64,000 bases of DNA from Notospermus geniculatus (lineage: Eukaryota > Nemertea > Pilidiophora > Heteronemertea > Lineidae). The translations under genes were made by a program, and so were the position numbers. The notes under the pieces were generated by a model that did not search any database, had not been told where the DNA came from, and saw only the letters and a program-made list of their open reading frames with translations. Location: assembly GCA_002633025.1 (NCBI GenBank), contig NMRB01000081.1:127769-191768 (forward strand), written 5' to 3'. This document shows, in pieces, positions 37,324-47,913 of the stretch (the first letter of the stretch is position 1; each line of letters begins with the position of its first letter).

Positions 37324-38387
37324 ATGAATTCATCACATGTGCCTCCATTGGTGGACACCCTTCCATCGCGAGAAGACTCAACTTTTCTCACCATCATCGC
37401 CAGCATCACGACCTTTACAAACAATTACATAATGGGTGGTATAATCATTCTTGGCATCTGTGGAAACAGTTTTTCAATAGTGGTGTTATTACGCTGCATA
37501 CGTCGGACGCGGTGACGATTACGTACCTAGCGCCCCTAGCGGTGTCCGATCTCATCGTTCTTCTCTTCGGGGCCTACCGTTGGATAATAACAGGGCTCCT
37601 TGGAGCTCCGGCGGGCTACTTTTTTATTGACCCGCCGTTGGCATTGGGTCCACACATACTTTGCAAATTCGTCGGCTACACGTTTCGCGTTTGTACCGTT
37701 GTTTCCAGTTACCTTATCGTGTTGTTCTCAGTTGAGCGATGTATAAGTGTCTGGTGGCCGTTGAAGGTTAGAATTCTTATTTCGAATAAAGTACGCAGGG
37801 TGGGTATTTTCATCATGATTGCAGTATCATTCGTCGTCTGTAGCCCAATATTAGTCTTCTATTGGGTCTATCAGAACCGAGCACAACTTGGCTGCTTCTT
37901 TTACGCATCAAGTCAATCTAGATTAGAAAGATTCATCATTATCTTCATGATTGATTACCTTTTGCCGAATATCCTACCATGTTTCATCATATTAATTCTC
38001 AGTTGTGCAATCATTGTTGGCCTGATACGGGCCCGACGGCAGACGGAGTCTCTCACCGGAAGAAGCCGAGAGACGAACACTTCCTTCTGTCTTTTGATGA
38101 TCAGCCTACTCTATCTGGTGACCACTGCCCCGTACGTTTGTCTGTGGGCCTTCTTTGACTACCACGACCAATACGTTGGGGACTTTCCTGGAATGACCCA
38201 ACAAGATGTACGAGCTCTTTATTTTGTGGGTATTTTCTCAAGTTCAGTGTCTTTAATGAATTATAGTTTCAATTTCATCATTTATGCATCAGCATTAAAG
38301 GTGTACCAAGATGAGTTGAAGGTGATGTTTCGGTTCTTTATCAACTGGTGGAGAAAACCGAACGAGTTGCGGAAGTCGCGGAAGTAG
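37324..38387 (+). pseudogene. GPCR copy 1: rhodopsin-class receptor broken by a 1-nt frameshift
   Basis: The reading frame starts at 37324 (MNSSHVPPLVD), runs through TM1 (GNSFSIVVLLRCIRR) and is lost at about 37505-37512. Here CGTCGGACGCGG stands where copies 2, 3 and 4 have one more G (CGGGACGCGG). The frame resumes as TITYLAPLAVSDL and continues to the stop at 38385-38387. All other receptor features are retained: LAVSD in TM2, ERC after TM3, the Cys pair at the top of TM3 and in ECL2, NFIIY in TM7. The protein is over 95% like copy 2. Either a recent pseudogene or a one-base assembly error. Its 5' flank also lacks 363 bases present in copy 2. Confidence 0.85.
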
Positions 38388-38584
38388 GCCATGAAAATAA
38401 GCGCCAGTTTTGCTCTGAAGTTGTTTGAATAATTAATGACCTTTCCAACAAAGATGGTGGCCTATCTAGTTCTCCCACATGACGTCATGGTCATTCACTG
38501 TCCAAGCGTGATATAACACTACCAAACGCATCCTCTCAGACAATTTCTTTACCAAACATTTGTTCCGAAGGTCCGCTTGACCAG

Positions 38585-38691
38585 GACCCATGTTCCCAAA
38601 GCCGTCGTTAGGTTAACGATGTTGTTAAAACTGGAAAAATGCATAGCGTAACGGCATACATAACCTAACGACGTTTTTGGGAACATGGGTC
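38585..38691. mobile_element. 107-bp hairpin MITE with CAG duplication, downstream of GPCR copy 1
   Basis: GACCCATGTTCCCAAA and TTTGGGAACATGGGTC are inverted, with TCGTTAGGTTA/TAACCTAACGA further in. CAG lies on both sides (38582-38584, 38692-38694). The matching flank of copy 2 (about 43260-43275, GACCAGTTTAACG) has one CAG and no insert. Confidence 0.85.
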
Positions 38692-39127
38692 CAGTTTAAC
38701 GTGCCAGTGGCCATTGAATGACGTTATATGATGAGAACAGACCGCCATCTTTATTGGAAATTGCTGCAGAAGAATGGATGACCGATTAAATGATGAAGTG
38801 CATGGAAACGTTGTTTCATTGCCTTGACGGCAAATCTCGAAGAAGAATGCGAGTGGTCCACCATTATCCTTGCACGATATCGGTGAAATCGAGCCCCACT
38901 TGTAATGAGGGCGTCTCTTAGTTCTGGCGTTCTGTCTCCCATTACCTGATCAAGACAACGCCAGGATTAGAGATTGACACCTGTGTCCACAAACCTTCAG
39001 GTCCGAGGATGGATGTTCAGAAGTGAAGGCAGGGAGAAATCAACATGGGTCTGATGATCCATCTATATACAGCATTACATACGGCATTATACACTGAAAC
39101 CCTGTGCGACGCGGCGAGAATTTTAAC

Positions 39128-39299
39128 AATAGGAGCTGTCAGCGAGTTGACCAATAGGTGTCACTACGGCCCAATTCAATGCATATAGCGGACCCAGTCA
39201 TTATTGATCGAGCAGCAATCACGTAGATTTTCCTGTACGTTGGTCCGCTAGAACTTTGCTGCCATCTGTTGGCAATATGCGCGGCTGACTGCTCCTATT
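39128..39299. mobile_element. AATAGGAGC-family MITE (GPCR copy 1 3' flank)
   Basis: AATAGGAGCTGTCAG and CTGACTGCTCCTATT are short inverted ends. Subterminal AGCGGACC/GGTCCGCT and TTTGCTGCCATCT are family markers. A partial second copy follows at 39293-39391 and a third at 39392-39561, so three copies lie head to tail. Confidence 0.65.
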
Positions 39300-39391
39300 G
39301 GCGCAGTCAGTCAGTTGACCAATAGGAGTCACTAAGTTCGAATTCAATGCCCAGCAGACCCATTCAAGGTTGATTGAGCACCGATGACGAG

Positions 39392-39561
39392 AATAGGAAC
39401 TGTCAGTCAGTTGACCAATAGGTGTCACTACGACACAATCCAATGCCTAGCGGACCCATTCATGGTTGACTGAGCACCAATCAGGAAAATTTTCTATTGT
39501 ATTGGTCCGCTAGAACTTTGCTGCCATCTTTTGGCGATAAGCGCGGCTGACCGCTACTATT
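39392..39561. mobile_element. AATAGGAGC-family MITE, third tandem copy
   Basis: AATAGGAACTGTCAGTCAG at the left and CTGACCGCTACTATT at the right. The equivalent element in the copy 2 flank is 43712-43881, so it predates that duplication. Confidence 0.65.
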
Positions 39562-39789
39562 TTCCTTAACTTTAAGGTTTACCTTTAGCTATTGTTTGCA
39601 GGGCAGAATACAAAAGCTTAAAGTGGACCATAGAGTAAAGGAGGGTTCGAGAACATGGGGCCAATGTATTGGTCCGCTGGAACAAGCTCATACTGTCATC
39701 TTTCAATGCTACATGTAATTTTCTGTTCAATGGCTAGTATTGATAAAAGTTAGCAAATGCTTATACTTAAGATTTACACAGCGATGTCC

Positions 39790-40290
39790 AATGTAAATGT
39801 ACTGTAAAACCTGAAGTAAAAGCATGAATATCAGCCAATGTTACAGCGGCAACACGTGTCACCCTCTCTCGAAACAGGCGGCTAAACTTAGATTTAACTA
39901 TTTTAAGACAACTTCGCTGCAGTTTTGTGCGGAGTCGGGTTGTTCAATGTTGTATATTATGATGGTATGGAAAGATTTATACTAAAGGCCGGGTTTATTT
40001 GGCAAGCATGCTTGCCAAGCAGTTCCCTTTTTCGTCCCTGCTTGCCATCTAATGCTGAAAACTGTCCCTATTTGGCAAGCATGTCACGCCTCCTAATGAA
40101 TATTAATCAGGATATGTGCTTGCCATATTATTCAGCACGTTTGGCTATTGGGCAAGCAAATATGCCAATTGTTTGTTATGGGCACAGTTACACCTTGTAG
40201 GAATTGAATTCCTCCAAGGTTACACAGAGTAAAATACCTGATGTTGAGGTTGTTTTGGACGGAAAATTTGAGAGGCACGGCGCTGATTTA
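39790..40290. other. Partial GPCR upstream segment and unique spacer
   Basis: 39790-39965 matches the upstream segment of copy 3 (44095-44265: CAATGTTACAGCGGCAACAC, CGGAGTCGGGTTGTTCAATG), evidence for an additional partial unit. 39985-40195 has repeated GGCAAGCA/TGCTTGCC words, including the palindrome GGCAAGCATGCTTGCC. No gene. Confidence 0.5.
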
Positions 40291-40298
40291 TTTCTTAA

Positions 40299-40536
40299 GG
40301 TTTCCGTGCGCGGAAACGCTCGAAAGCATTAGCGAGTTTTCGCAAAGCCCCCGAAACGCCAACGCGAACGCCAATCCCATTGTTCGATACCGGGAAGAAG
40401 GCACCGAACAAAAGGATAGACGTTCGCGTTGGCGTTTCGGGGGCTTTGCGAAAACTCGCTATTGTTTGTCTCCGCGGCATTGGTCACGGCGGGGAAATAT
40501 ACAATGCTTTAACGCTCCAATGGAAAGCCGTCCTTA
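40299..40536. mobile_element. Copy of the CTTTCCATTGG MITE with a nested hairpin
   Basis: GTTTCCGTGCGCGGAAACGC at the left and the AACGCTCCAATGGAAAGCC right end identify the element of 36438-36579. The left tip is lost. It is split by the hairpin at 40331-40460. Confidence 0.7.
40331..40460. mobile_element. 130-bp hairpin nested in another MITE (ATT duplication)
   Basis: AGCGAGTTTTCGCAAAGCCC and GGGCTTTGCGAAAACTCGCT are perfect inverted ends, extended through CGAAACGCCAACGCGAACG. ATT lies on both sides. The empty site is the matching place in 36438-36579 (ACCATTGTTTGT). Confidence 0.8.
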
Positions 40537-40710
40537 AGGCAGGTGTGAAAGGAAAGAATGTCCCCAGGAAAAACTGTCCCAGGAGGAACAAAAGGTCCTG
40601 TTGTGACATTCTAATCTCTGGTGATTGGTTTCTATAGCCATGCACCTTAATCCGTCATTGAACAATAGAAGCGGACACTTTTTACAGGAGGATATTCTTT
40701 ACTGTTGCAC

Positions 40711-41311
40711 CTGCGTCCACGTGTGCGTTTTACGCTGCGTTATGACGCTTCGCCCATTGTTTGGAAGCAGAGCGTCGAAAAACGCACATGTGGACGCCGG
40801 CCTTAAAGGCCTGAACCCACTGTCGCGTTTTTTCGCCGCGGTTTCATCACTGCCCGACAAACCCTTTGTTATTTTCTCGGTCCGCTGCCTTTTAACAAAG
40901 CATTTTCTGCCGGTACGAGTCACCGCTGCGCGAAAACGCGTCAGTGGGTTCGGGCCTTTAGGGCCGTTGGTCGGGCCGTTTGCTTAGACCGTGTTTCCAC
41001 GAGGCGTTTGCGGGCGCGGATTAGGAGGCGGGCGCGGGTGCGAGTGAAATAGCTAAAGGGAAATACGTTAGCCTAATCCGCGCCCGCAAACGCCTCGTGG
41101 AAACACAGCTTTCCATTGGCGCATTGTCTTTTTCCGCGTCGTTGGTCACGCCGCGGAAAAAGACAATGCTTTCGAGCATTTCCGCGCACGGAAACGCTCC
41201 AATGGAAAGCAGGCCTTAGCCTGGCTGAAGTGACTTTCTCTTTGTTTCAAGCATTGAGAAAAGACAGACTTTAATGAAAGTGTGGCTGAAGTCCGACCCA
41301 AGCCACGGCCC
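40711..41311. mobile_element. Second chain of end-to-end hairpin MITEs
   Basis: In order: 40711-40802 (TGCGTCCACGTGTGCGTTTT / AAAACGCACATGTGGACGC), 40807-40957 (AGGCCTGAACCCACTG type), 40987-41110 (CCGTGTTTCCACGAGGCG type), 41110-41215 (TTTCCATTGGCGC type), 41219-41311 (GTCGGACTT type). The spacers are TTA, TAA or a few bases more. Order and types overlap the 36.1-37.0 kb chain, and it again sits just upstream of a GPCR copy. Confidence 0.75.
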
Positions 41312-42010
41312 TTAATCTATCTGGACCCGTTTTTCGATGACTGTTGGTTGTAGCTATCCCTAGAGCTCGAGACAAAGGCGAGTAAATTTAGATACAACTA
41401 TATTAAGAAAATATACATGTAGTTATCTTTTTATGCGGAGTCGGGTTCAATGTTGTCTGATATGGAGAGATCTAAAAATACCTGTCACTAATTTGGTATA
41501 ACCTTGGAGAGATTCAAACAGACTTGTGCGACGAGGAGCGTTTGTTGGCATTTGTCATTTCACTTCGTCAGAGGGCGGGAATGAAAGATAGAATCGGTTC
41601 GGACTTAGGCCATCTCTCAATTCAGTCACATTGTCCTCGTCATTCCCAGCTGGAATCTGGGCAGGCCAAGGCCTAGACGGATGTTCAGAGGAACCATAAC
41701 ACGCCTTTAGTTCGCTGCAGGTCCTTGCTTCATCAGTAAAATCAAACCGTGCGTTTTGGGCATAGGAACCTCGCTGTTTTTTTTCGACGTTTCCGAAAAC
41801 CCAGCCGTAATTGAGTAAGTCGTCGTATTCAGCGAATTGAGCAAGACGGTTTGATATAATATTTCGCAGTGGGCAGGTTAGGCAGCGACTCGGGGAAAAG
41901 TCGAGAACGCTGTGGACAAGTTATACCACCGTTGACGGCGAAGCCGGACGACGATCGACGACAGGCACTATTTTCCGAATCAATCCATTTACGCGGCGTC
42001 TCAATTTAAG

Positions 42011-43075
42011 ATGAATTCATCACATGTGCCTCCATTGGTGGACACCCTTCCATCGCAAGAAGACTCAACTTTTCTCACCATCATCGCCAGCATCACGACT
42101 TTTACAAACAATTACATAATGGGTGGTATCATCATTCTTGGCATCTGTGGAAACAGTTTTTCAATTGTTGTATTGTTACGCTGCATACGACGGGACGCGG
42201 TGACGATTACGTACCTAGCGCCCCTGGCGGTGTCCGATCTCATCGTTCTTCTCTTCGGGGCCTACCGTTGGATAATAACAGGGCTCCTTGGAGCACCGGC
42301 GGGCTACTTTTTCATTGACCCACCGATCGCATTGGGTCCACACATACTTTGCAAATTCGTCGGCTACACGTTTCGCGTTTGTACCGTTGTTTCCAGTTAC
42401 CTTATCGTATTGTTCTCAGTTGAGCGATGTATAAGTGTCTGGTGGCCGTTGAAGGTTAGAATTCTTATTTCGAATAAAGTACGCAGGGTGGGTATTTTCA
42501 TGATGATTGCAGTATCATTCGTCGTCTGTAGCCCAATATTAGTCTTCTATTGGGTCTATCAGAACCGAGCACAACTTGGCTGCTTCTTTTACGCATCAAG
42601 TCAAACTAGATTAGAAAGATTCATCATTATCTTCATGATTGATTACTTTTTGCCGAATATCCTACCATGTTTCATCATATTAATTCTCAGTTGTGCAATC
42701 ATTGTTGGCCTGATACGGGCCCGACGGCAGACGGAGTCTCTCACCGGAAGAAGCCGAGAGACGAACACTTCCTTCTGTCTTTTGATGATCAGCCTGCTCT
42801 ATCTGGTGACCACTGTCCCGTACGTTTGTCTGTGGGCCTTCTTTGACTACCACGACCAATAAGTTGGAGACTTTCCTGGAATGACCCAACAAGATGTACG
42901 AGCTCTTTATTTTGTGGGTATTTTCTCAAGTTCAGTGTCGTTGATGAATTATAGTTTCAATTTCATCATTTATGCATCAGCATTAAAGGTGTACCAAGAT
43001 GAGTTGAAGGTGATGTTTCGGTTCTTTATCAAGTGGTGGAGAAGACCGAACGAGTTGCGAAAGCCGCGGAAGTAG
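42011..43075 (+). pseudogene. GPCR copy 2: rhodopsin-class receptor with a premature stop
   Basis: The frame starts MNSSHVPPLVD at 42011 and is open through TM1-TM6. It ends at TAA 42860-42862, where copies 1, 3 and 4 have a Tyr codon (TAC) after DYHDQ or DYHEQ. The remaining sequence, from about VGDFPGMTQQDV through TM7 (NYSFNFIIYAS) to RKPRK at 43075, stays open in the same frame. The nonsense codon would remove extracellular loop 3, TM7 and the C-tail, so the product should not be a functional receptor. Otherwise nearly identical to copy 1, without its frameshift. Confidence 0.88.
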
Positions 43076-44792
43076 GCCATGAAAATAAGCGCCAGTTTTG
43101 CTCTGAAGTTGTTTGAATAATGACCTTTCCAACAAAGATGGTGGCCTTTCTAGTTCTCCCACATGACGTCATGGCCATTCATTGTCCAAGCGTGATATAA
43201 CACTACCAAACGCATCCTCTCAGACAATTTCTTTACCAAACTTTTGTTCCGAAGGTCCGCTTATGACCAGTTTAACGTACCAGTGGCCATTGAATGGTCT
43301 TAAACTTCTGACGTCATATGGTGAGAACAGACCGCCATCTTTGTTGGAAATTTCTGCAGAAGAATGGATGACCGATTGAATGATGAAGTGGAAACGTTGT
43401 TTCATTGCCTTGACGGCCAATCTCGAAGAAGAATGCGAGTGGTCCACCATTATCCTTGCACGATATCGGTGAAATCGAGCCCCACTTGTAATGAGGGCGT
43501 CTCTTAGTTCTGGCGTTCTGTCTCTCATTACCTGATCAAGACAACGCCAGGATTAGGGATTGACACCTGTGTCCACAAACCTTCAGATCCGAGGATGGAT
43601 GTTCAGAAGTGAAGGCAGGGAAAAATCAACATGGGTCTGATGATCCATCTATACGGCAATACATACGGCATTATACACTGAAACCCTGTGCGACGCGGCG
43701 AGAATTTTAACAATTGGCGCTGTCAGTCAGTTGACCAATAGGTGTCACTACGGCACAACCCAATGCCTAGCGGACCCATTCACGGTTGACTGAGCACCAA
43801 TCAGGAACATTTTCTATTGTATTGGTCCGCTAGAACTTTGCTGCCATCTTTTGGCGATAAGCGCGGCTGACCGCTACTATTTTCCTTAACTCTAAGGTTT
43901 ACCTTTAGCTATTGTTTGCAGGGCAGAATACAAAAGCTTAGAGTGGACCATAGAGTAAAGGAGGGTTCGAGAACACGGGGCCAATGTATTGGTCCGCTAG
44001 AACAAGCTCATACTGTCGTCTTTCAGTGCTACATGTAATTTTCTCGTCACAGTCAATGGCTGGTAGTTGGCAAATGCATGCTTATACATGCGAGGTCCAA
44101 TGTGTAAAAGCATGGATATCAGCCAATGTTACAGCGGCAACACGTGTCACCCTCTCTCGAAACAAAGGCGGCTAAACTTAGATTTAACTATTTTAAGACA
44201 ACTTCGCTGCAGTTTTGTGCGGAGTCGGGTTGTTCAATGTTGTATATTATGATATTGAAAGATTTATACTAAAATTATCCTACTAATTTGATATCAAACA
44301 GACTCGCCTGTGACAGATGAAAGAAGAGCGTTAGTTGGCGCTGTCATTTTACGTTATGAGAAGCAAAAGATAGATTCGGTTCAAACTGAGGCCATCGTTT
44401 CGCAGTTCAGTCATTATAGCGAGGATAAGATCTGGTCCGACTCCCACTCCCGCTCCGACTCCGAGGTGATAAAATTCAGATCTTTCAAGTCGCGGATAAA
44501 ATTACCACCCAAGCGGGTTCTATTCGTTCTCCTGGATGAGTAAACACCATTGCTTTGGAAAACCCGTTACATTTGATGACGTAGTTCCCACAAGGAATCC
44601 TCTTGAGTCAGAGTCGAGACTCGGAACGCTATCTGAACCTCCGTATCGTCGTCGTCGGTTCCCAGCTGGAAAGTGGACAGGTTCTGACGTGGTCACTGCG
44701 GGTTCGTTGTTTTATCAGAGCCAGCGTGTCAAGGAAAGGAACTTTGCTGATCGGTAGGCACTACTCAGTTCCTAATCCCGTCGGTTTGGGAA
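43076..44792. other. Flank shared between GPCR units 2 and 3
   Basis: 43090-43710 parallels 38400-39120 after copy 1 (for example TAATGAGGGCGTCTCTTAG and GACAACGCCAGGATTAG). 43712-43881 is an AATAGGAGC-family MITE. 44095-44400 is the upstream segment of unit 3. No separate gene. Confidence 0.6.
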
Positions 44793-45842
44793 ATGAATTC
44801 GTCACTTGTGTCTCCATCCCTTGCGTCTCAAGACGATTCACATTTTCTCACAATTATCGCAAGCATCACGACTTTCACAAATAGTTACATAATGGGTGGT
44901 ATCATCATTCTAGGCATCTGTGGAAACAGTTTTTCAATTGTTGTATTGTTACGCTGCATACGTCGGGACGCGGTGACGATTACGTACCTAGCGCCCCTAG
45001 CGGTGTCCGATCTCATCGTTCTTCTCATCGGGGCCTACCGTTGGATAATAACAGGGCTCCTTGGAGCACCGACGGGTTACTTTTTCATTGACCCACCGTT
45101 CGCATTGGGTCCACACATACTTTGCAAGTTCATCGGCTACACCTATCGGGTGTCTACGTTCATTTCCAGTTACCTAATTGTGTTATTCTCAGTAGAGCGA
45201 TGTATAAGTGTATGGTGGCCTTTGAAGGTTCGACTACTTATTTCGAATAAAGTACGTAGGGTGGGTATTTTCATGATGATTGCAGTATCATTCGCCGTCT
45301 GTAGCCCAATATTAGTCTTCTTTTGGGTCTACCAAAACCAAGCAGAAATGGGCTGCTTCTTTTATGCGCCAAGTCAATCTAGATTAGAAAGATTCATCAT
45401 TATCTTCATGATTGATTACTTTTTGCCGAATATCCTACCATGTTTCATCATATTAATTCTCAGTTGTGCAATCATTGTTGGCCTGATACGGGCCCGACGG
45501 CAGACGGAGTCTCTCACCGGGAGAAGCCGAGAGACGAACACTTCCTTCTGTCTTTTGATGATCAGTCTACTCTATCTGGTGACCACTGTCCCGTACGTTT
45601 GTCTGTGGGCCTTCTTTGACTACCACGACCAATACTTAGGAGACTTTCCAGGAATGACGCGACAAGAAATTACAGCGTTTTATTTCGTGTGCATTTTCTC
45701 AAGTTCAGTATCTTTAATGAATTACAGTTTCAATTTCATCATTTATGCATCAGCATTAAAAGTTTACCAGGATGAGCTGAAGGTGATGTTTCGGTTCTTT
45801 TTCACCAGGTGGAGAAAACCCGCGGACGAGCTGCGGAAGTAG
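44793..45842 (+). CDS. GPCR copy 3: intact rhodopsin-class (peptide-receptor-like) GPCR
   Basis: A single-exon 349-residue receptor for the plasma membrane. The N terminus MNSSLVSPSLAS has an N-glycosylation sequon at Asn2. TM1 about 34-56 (GNSFS), TM2 66-88 (LAPLAVSD), TM3 111-134 followed by ERC (135-137) in place of DRY, TM4 155-178, TM5 201-231, TM6 251-274, TM7 293-320 with NFIIY in place of NPxxY. Cys111 at the top of TM3 and Cys188 in loop 2 can form the usual disulfide. Intracellular loop 3 is short and basic (RARRQTES). The ligand is unknown; the layout suits a class A peptide receptor, but I cannot name the subfamily. Its first third resembles copy 4 and its TM5-TM6 region resembles copies 1 and 2. 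Confidence 0.9.
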   Translation: MNSSLVSPSLASQDDSHFLTIIASITTFTNSYIMGGIIILGICGNSFSIVVLLRCIRRDAVTITYLAPLAVSDLIVLLIGAYRWIITGLLGAPTGYFFIDPPFALGPHILCKFIGYTYRVSTFISSYLIVLFSVERCISVWWPLKVRLLISNKVRRVGIFMMIAVSFAVCSPILVFFWVYQNQAEMGCFFYAPSQSRLERFIIIFMIDYFLPNILPCFIILILSCAIIVGLIRARRQTESLTGRSRETNTSFCLLMISLLYLVTTVPYVCLWAFFDYHDQYLGDFPGMTRQEITAFYFVCIFSSSVSLMNYSFNFIIYASALKVYQDELKVMFRFFFTRWRKPADELRK

Positions 45843-46413
45843 GCCGAGGCTCATTCCCCATGAAAATAAGGACTGCTCTGAATGTATGACCGATTGAATG
45901 ATGAAGTGGAAACTTTTTTTTCCTTCATTGTCTTGACGCCAAATCTAAGGTTTCGTCGGCAATTAAAATTTGACCCGAAAAAGCCAAAATAATACTCAAT
46001 TTTCTTTAAAATAGTGCAGGTTTACACCATTGCAACAATATTTTGAGACATATGGCACCCTGGGGATGTTATAAAACCTTGCTGACGCCTACTTTAATGT
46101 TGCTGACGCTAAAATTTGTTGCTGACGCTATTTAGTAGGACCGGAAAAATAATGCAAATGGTACACCATTGTCCTTGCATGATGTCGTGTGAAATCAAGC
46201 CCCATGACCGAATCCGTGTAGAGGCGCCAAATAGAGTGCAAGGGTGTTTCCGTCACAGGGCATGATCACTCCTTATTGGTGGGCCTGTCCTTAGGTATGG
46301 ATATATCCAGAGCATACAGAACAAGCAACAGACAAGCAGTCAGTGCTACAGTTCATGGCAATTTTGAAGAATTCCATCGGGGGACATGGGGCAGCAAATG
46401 ACGCAAAATAATA

Positions 46414-46559
46414 GGGAGGTTTAGAAACCAAACGATAAACGTAAACGTAAACGACAACGTTATTTTTGTACCGAAAATGCAATATAAAATCTGGTTAATG
46501 TGTAGTATGAAAAATAACGTCGTAAAGTTTACGTTTATTGTTTGATTTCTAAGCCTCCC
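46414..46559. mobile_element. Hairpin MITE with GGGAGGTTTAG ends and 5-bp TAATA duplication
   Basis: GGGAGGTTTAGAAACCAAAC and GTTTGATTTCTAAGCCTCCC are inverted, with CGATAAACGTAAAC/GTTTACGTTTATTG inside. TAATA lies on both sides (46409-46413, 46560-46564). Related elements: 51864-52021 and 52276-52654. Confidence 0.8.
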
Positions 46560-46801
46560 TAATATAGCATACCGTCCGGTTTAATGAAAGTCCGACGTTA
46601 TCGGATGGTTCGCTATTGTAATGAGGGCGTCCTCTTAGTTCTGGCGTTCTGTCTCCAGTGCTGATCAAGACAACGCCAGGATAAGGGATTGACAGCTGCG
46701 TTCGCAAGACTTCAGGTCCGAGGATGAATGTTCTAGAAGTAAAGGCAGGGCAAAATCAGGATGGATCTGCTGCTCCATCTCGGAAATACAGCGTAACTTA
46801 A

Positions 46802-46899
46802 AGGTGCTCTAGTAAGAATTGTAAACATCTGATTTGTTAGTACCAGAAGTTGACAATAGGTGGCACACCGCAATGTTTACAATTCGAACTAGAGCACCT
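46802..46899. mobile_element. 98-bp hairpin MITE flanked by TTAA
   Basis: AGGTGCTCTAG and CTAGAGCACCT are inverted, with GAATTGTAAACAT/ATGTTTACAATTC further in. TTAA flanks both sides (46798-46801, 46900-46903). Confidence 0.75.
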
Positions 46900-46940
46900 T
46901 TAAGAAATACATGTAGGCCTACGTAAACACTGTGCGACGC

Positions 46941-47275
46941 AATAGGCGCTGTCAGTCAGTCGACCAATAGGAGTCACAAAGGCCCAATAGGAGCAGTCAG
47001 CCGGGCATATTGCCAACAGATGGCAGCAAAGTTCCAGCGGACCAATGTACAGGAAAATCTACGTGATTGCTGCTCGATTAATAATGACTGGTCCGCTATA
47101 TGTATTGAATTTAGCCGTAGTGACACCTATTGGTCAACTCGCTGACAACTCCTATTCAATGGCTGGCGGACCGATTCAAGGTTGCTGCAGCAGTAATCAC
47201 GAAAATTTTATATTGTATTGGTCCGCTAGAATTTTCCTGCCGTCTTTTGACGAGAAACGCACTGACTGCTCCAAC
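46941..47275. mobile_element. AATAGGAGC-family MITE with an inverted copy nested inside
   Basis: The outer element runs from AATAGGCGCTGTCAG to ACTGACTGCTCC. At 46987-47156 an inverted copy (AATAGGAGCAGTCAGCCG ... GCTGACAACTCCTATT) interrupts it. Another copy of the family is at 50019-50198. Confidence 0.65.
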
Positions 47276-47913
47276 TATCATCTTTCTGTACTACATACAT
47301 GTACATGTAAGTTTCTGTGCACTGCCATAAACGGCAACCTGTCATTCTCTCTCGAAACAAAGGCGACTAAACTTAGATTTTAGTACCGGTATTTTAAGAC
47401 AACTTCGCTGCATTTTCATGATGTGGAAAGCTTTATACTAAAAATATCCTTACTAATTTCACATAATAGTCAGAGAGATTTGACGTCCAATTCTGTCATC
47501 AAACAGGCTGGTGTGACAGGTGAAAGAAAGCGTTAGCTGACACTGTCATTTTACGTTGTCATGTTGTGAAAATAGAATAGGTTGAAACTGAGGACATCTC
47601 TCAGTTCAGTCATATCGTCCCAGCTGCAAACTGGGCAGGTACTGCGGGTCGCTGTTACATCAAAGCCAGTGTTTTAGGGAAAGGAACTTTGCTGCATTTA
47701 TCGACGTTGCTTCTCTAAACCCCCTGCCGTAAAGCTGATAAGGTACTAAGGGGCTTCGAGATAATACGCCTTCGGGCGGTTCGTTAGATCGCAACAGTGA
47801 AAAAAAACTAGGGGAGAGAGTCGAGACGGCGTGGACAAGTTACCCAGTGGCCGGACAGAACGACGATCGGTGGGCACTTTTTAAATCAATCCCTAATCCC
47901 GCCTGTTTAGGAA

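Larger units (their letters stand above)
45843..47913. other. Flank between GPCR copies 3 and 4
   Basis: Non-coding. Contains two hairpin MITEs (46414-46559, 46802-46899), the shared unit flank (46618-46760), a nested pair of AATAGGAGC-family elements (46941-47275 with an inverted copy at 46987-47156) and the unit 4 upstream segment (from about 47340). Confidence 0.6.
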
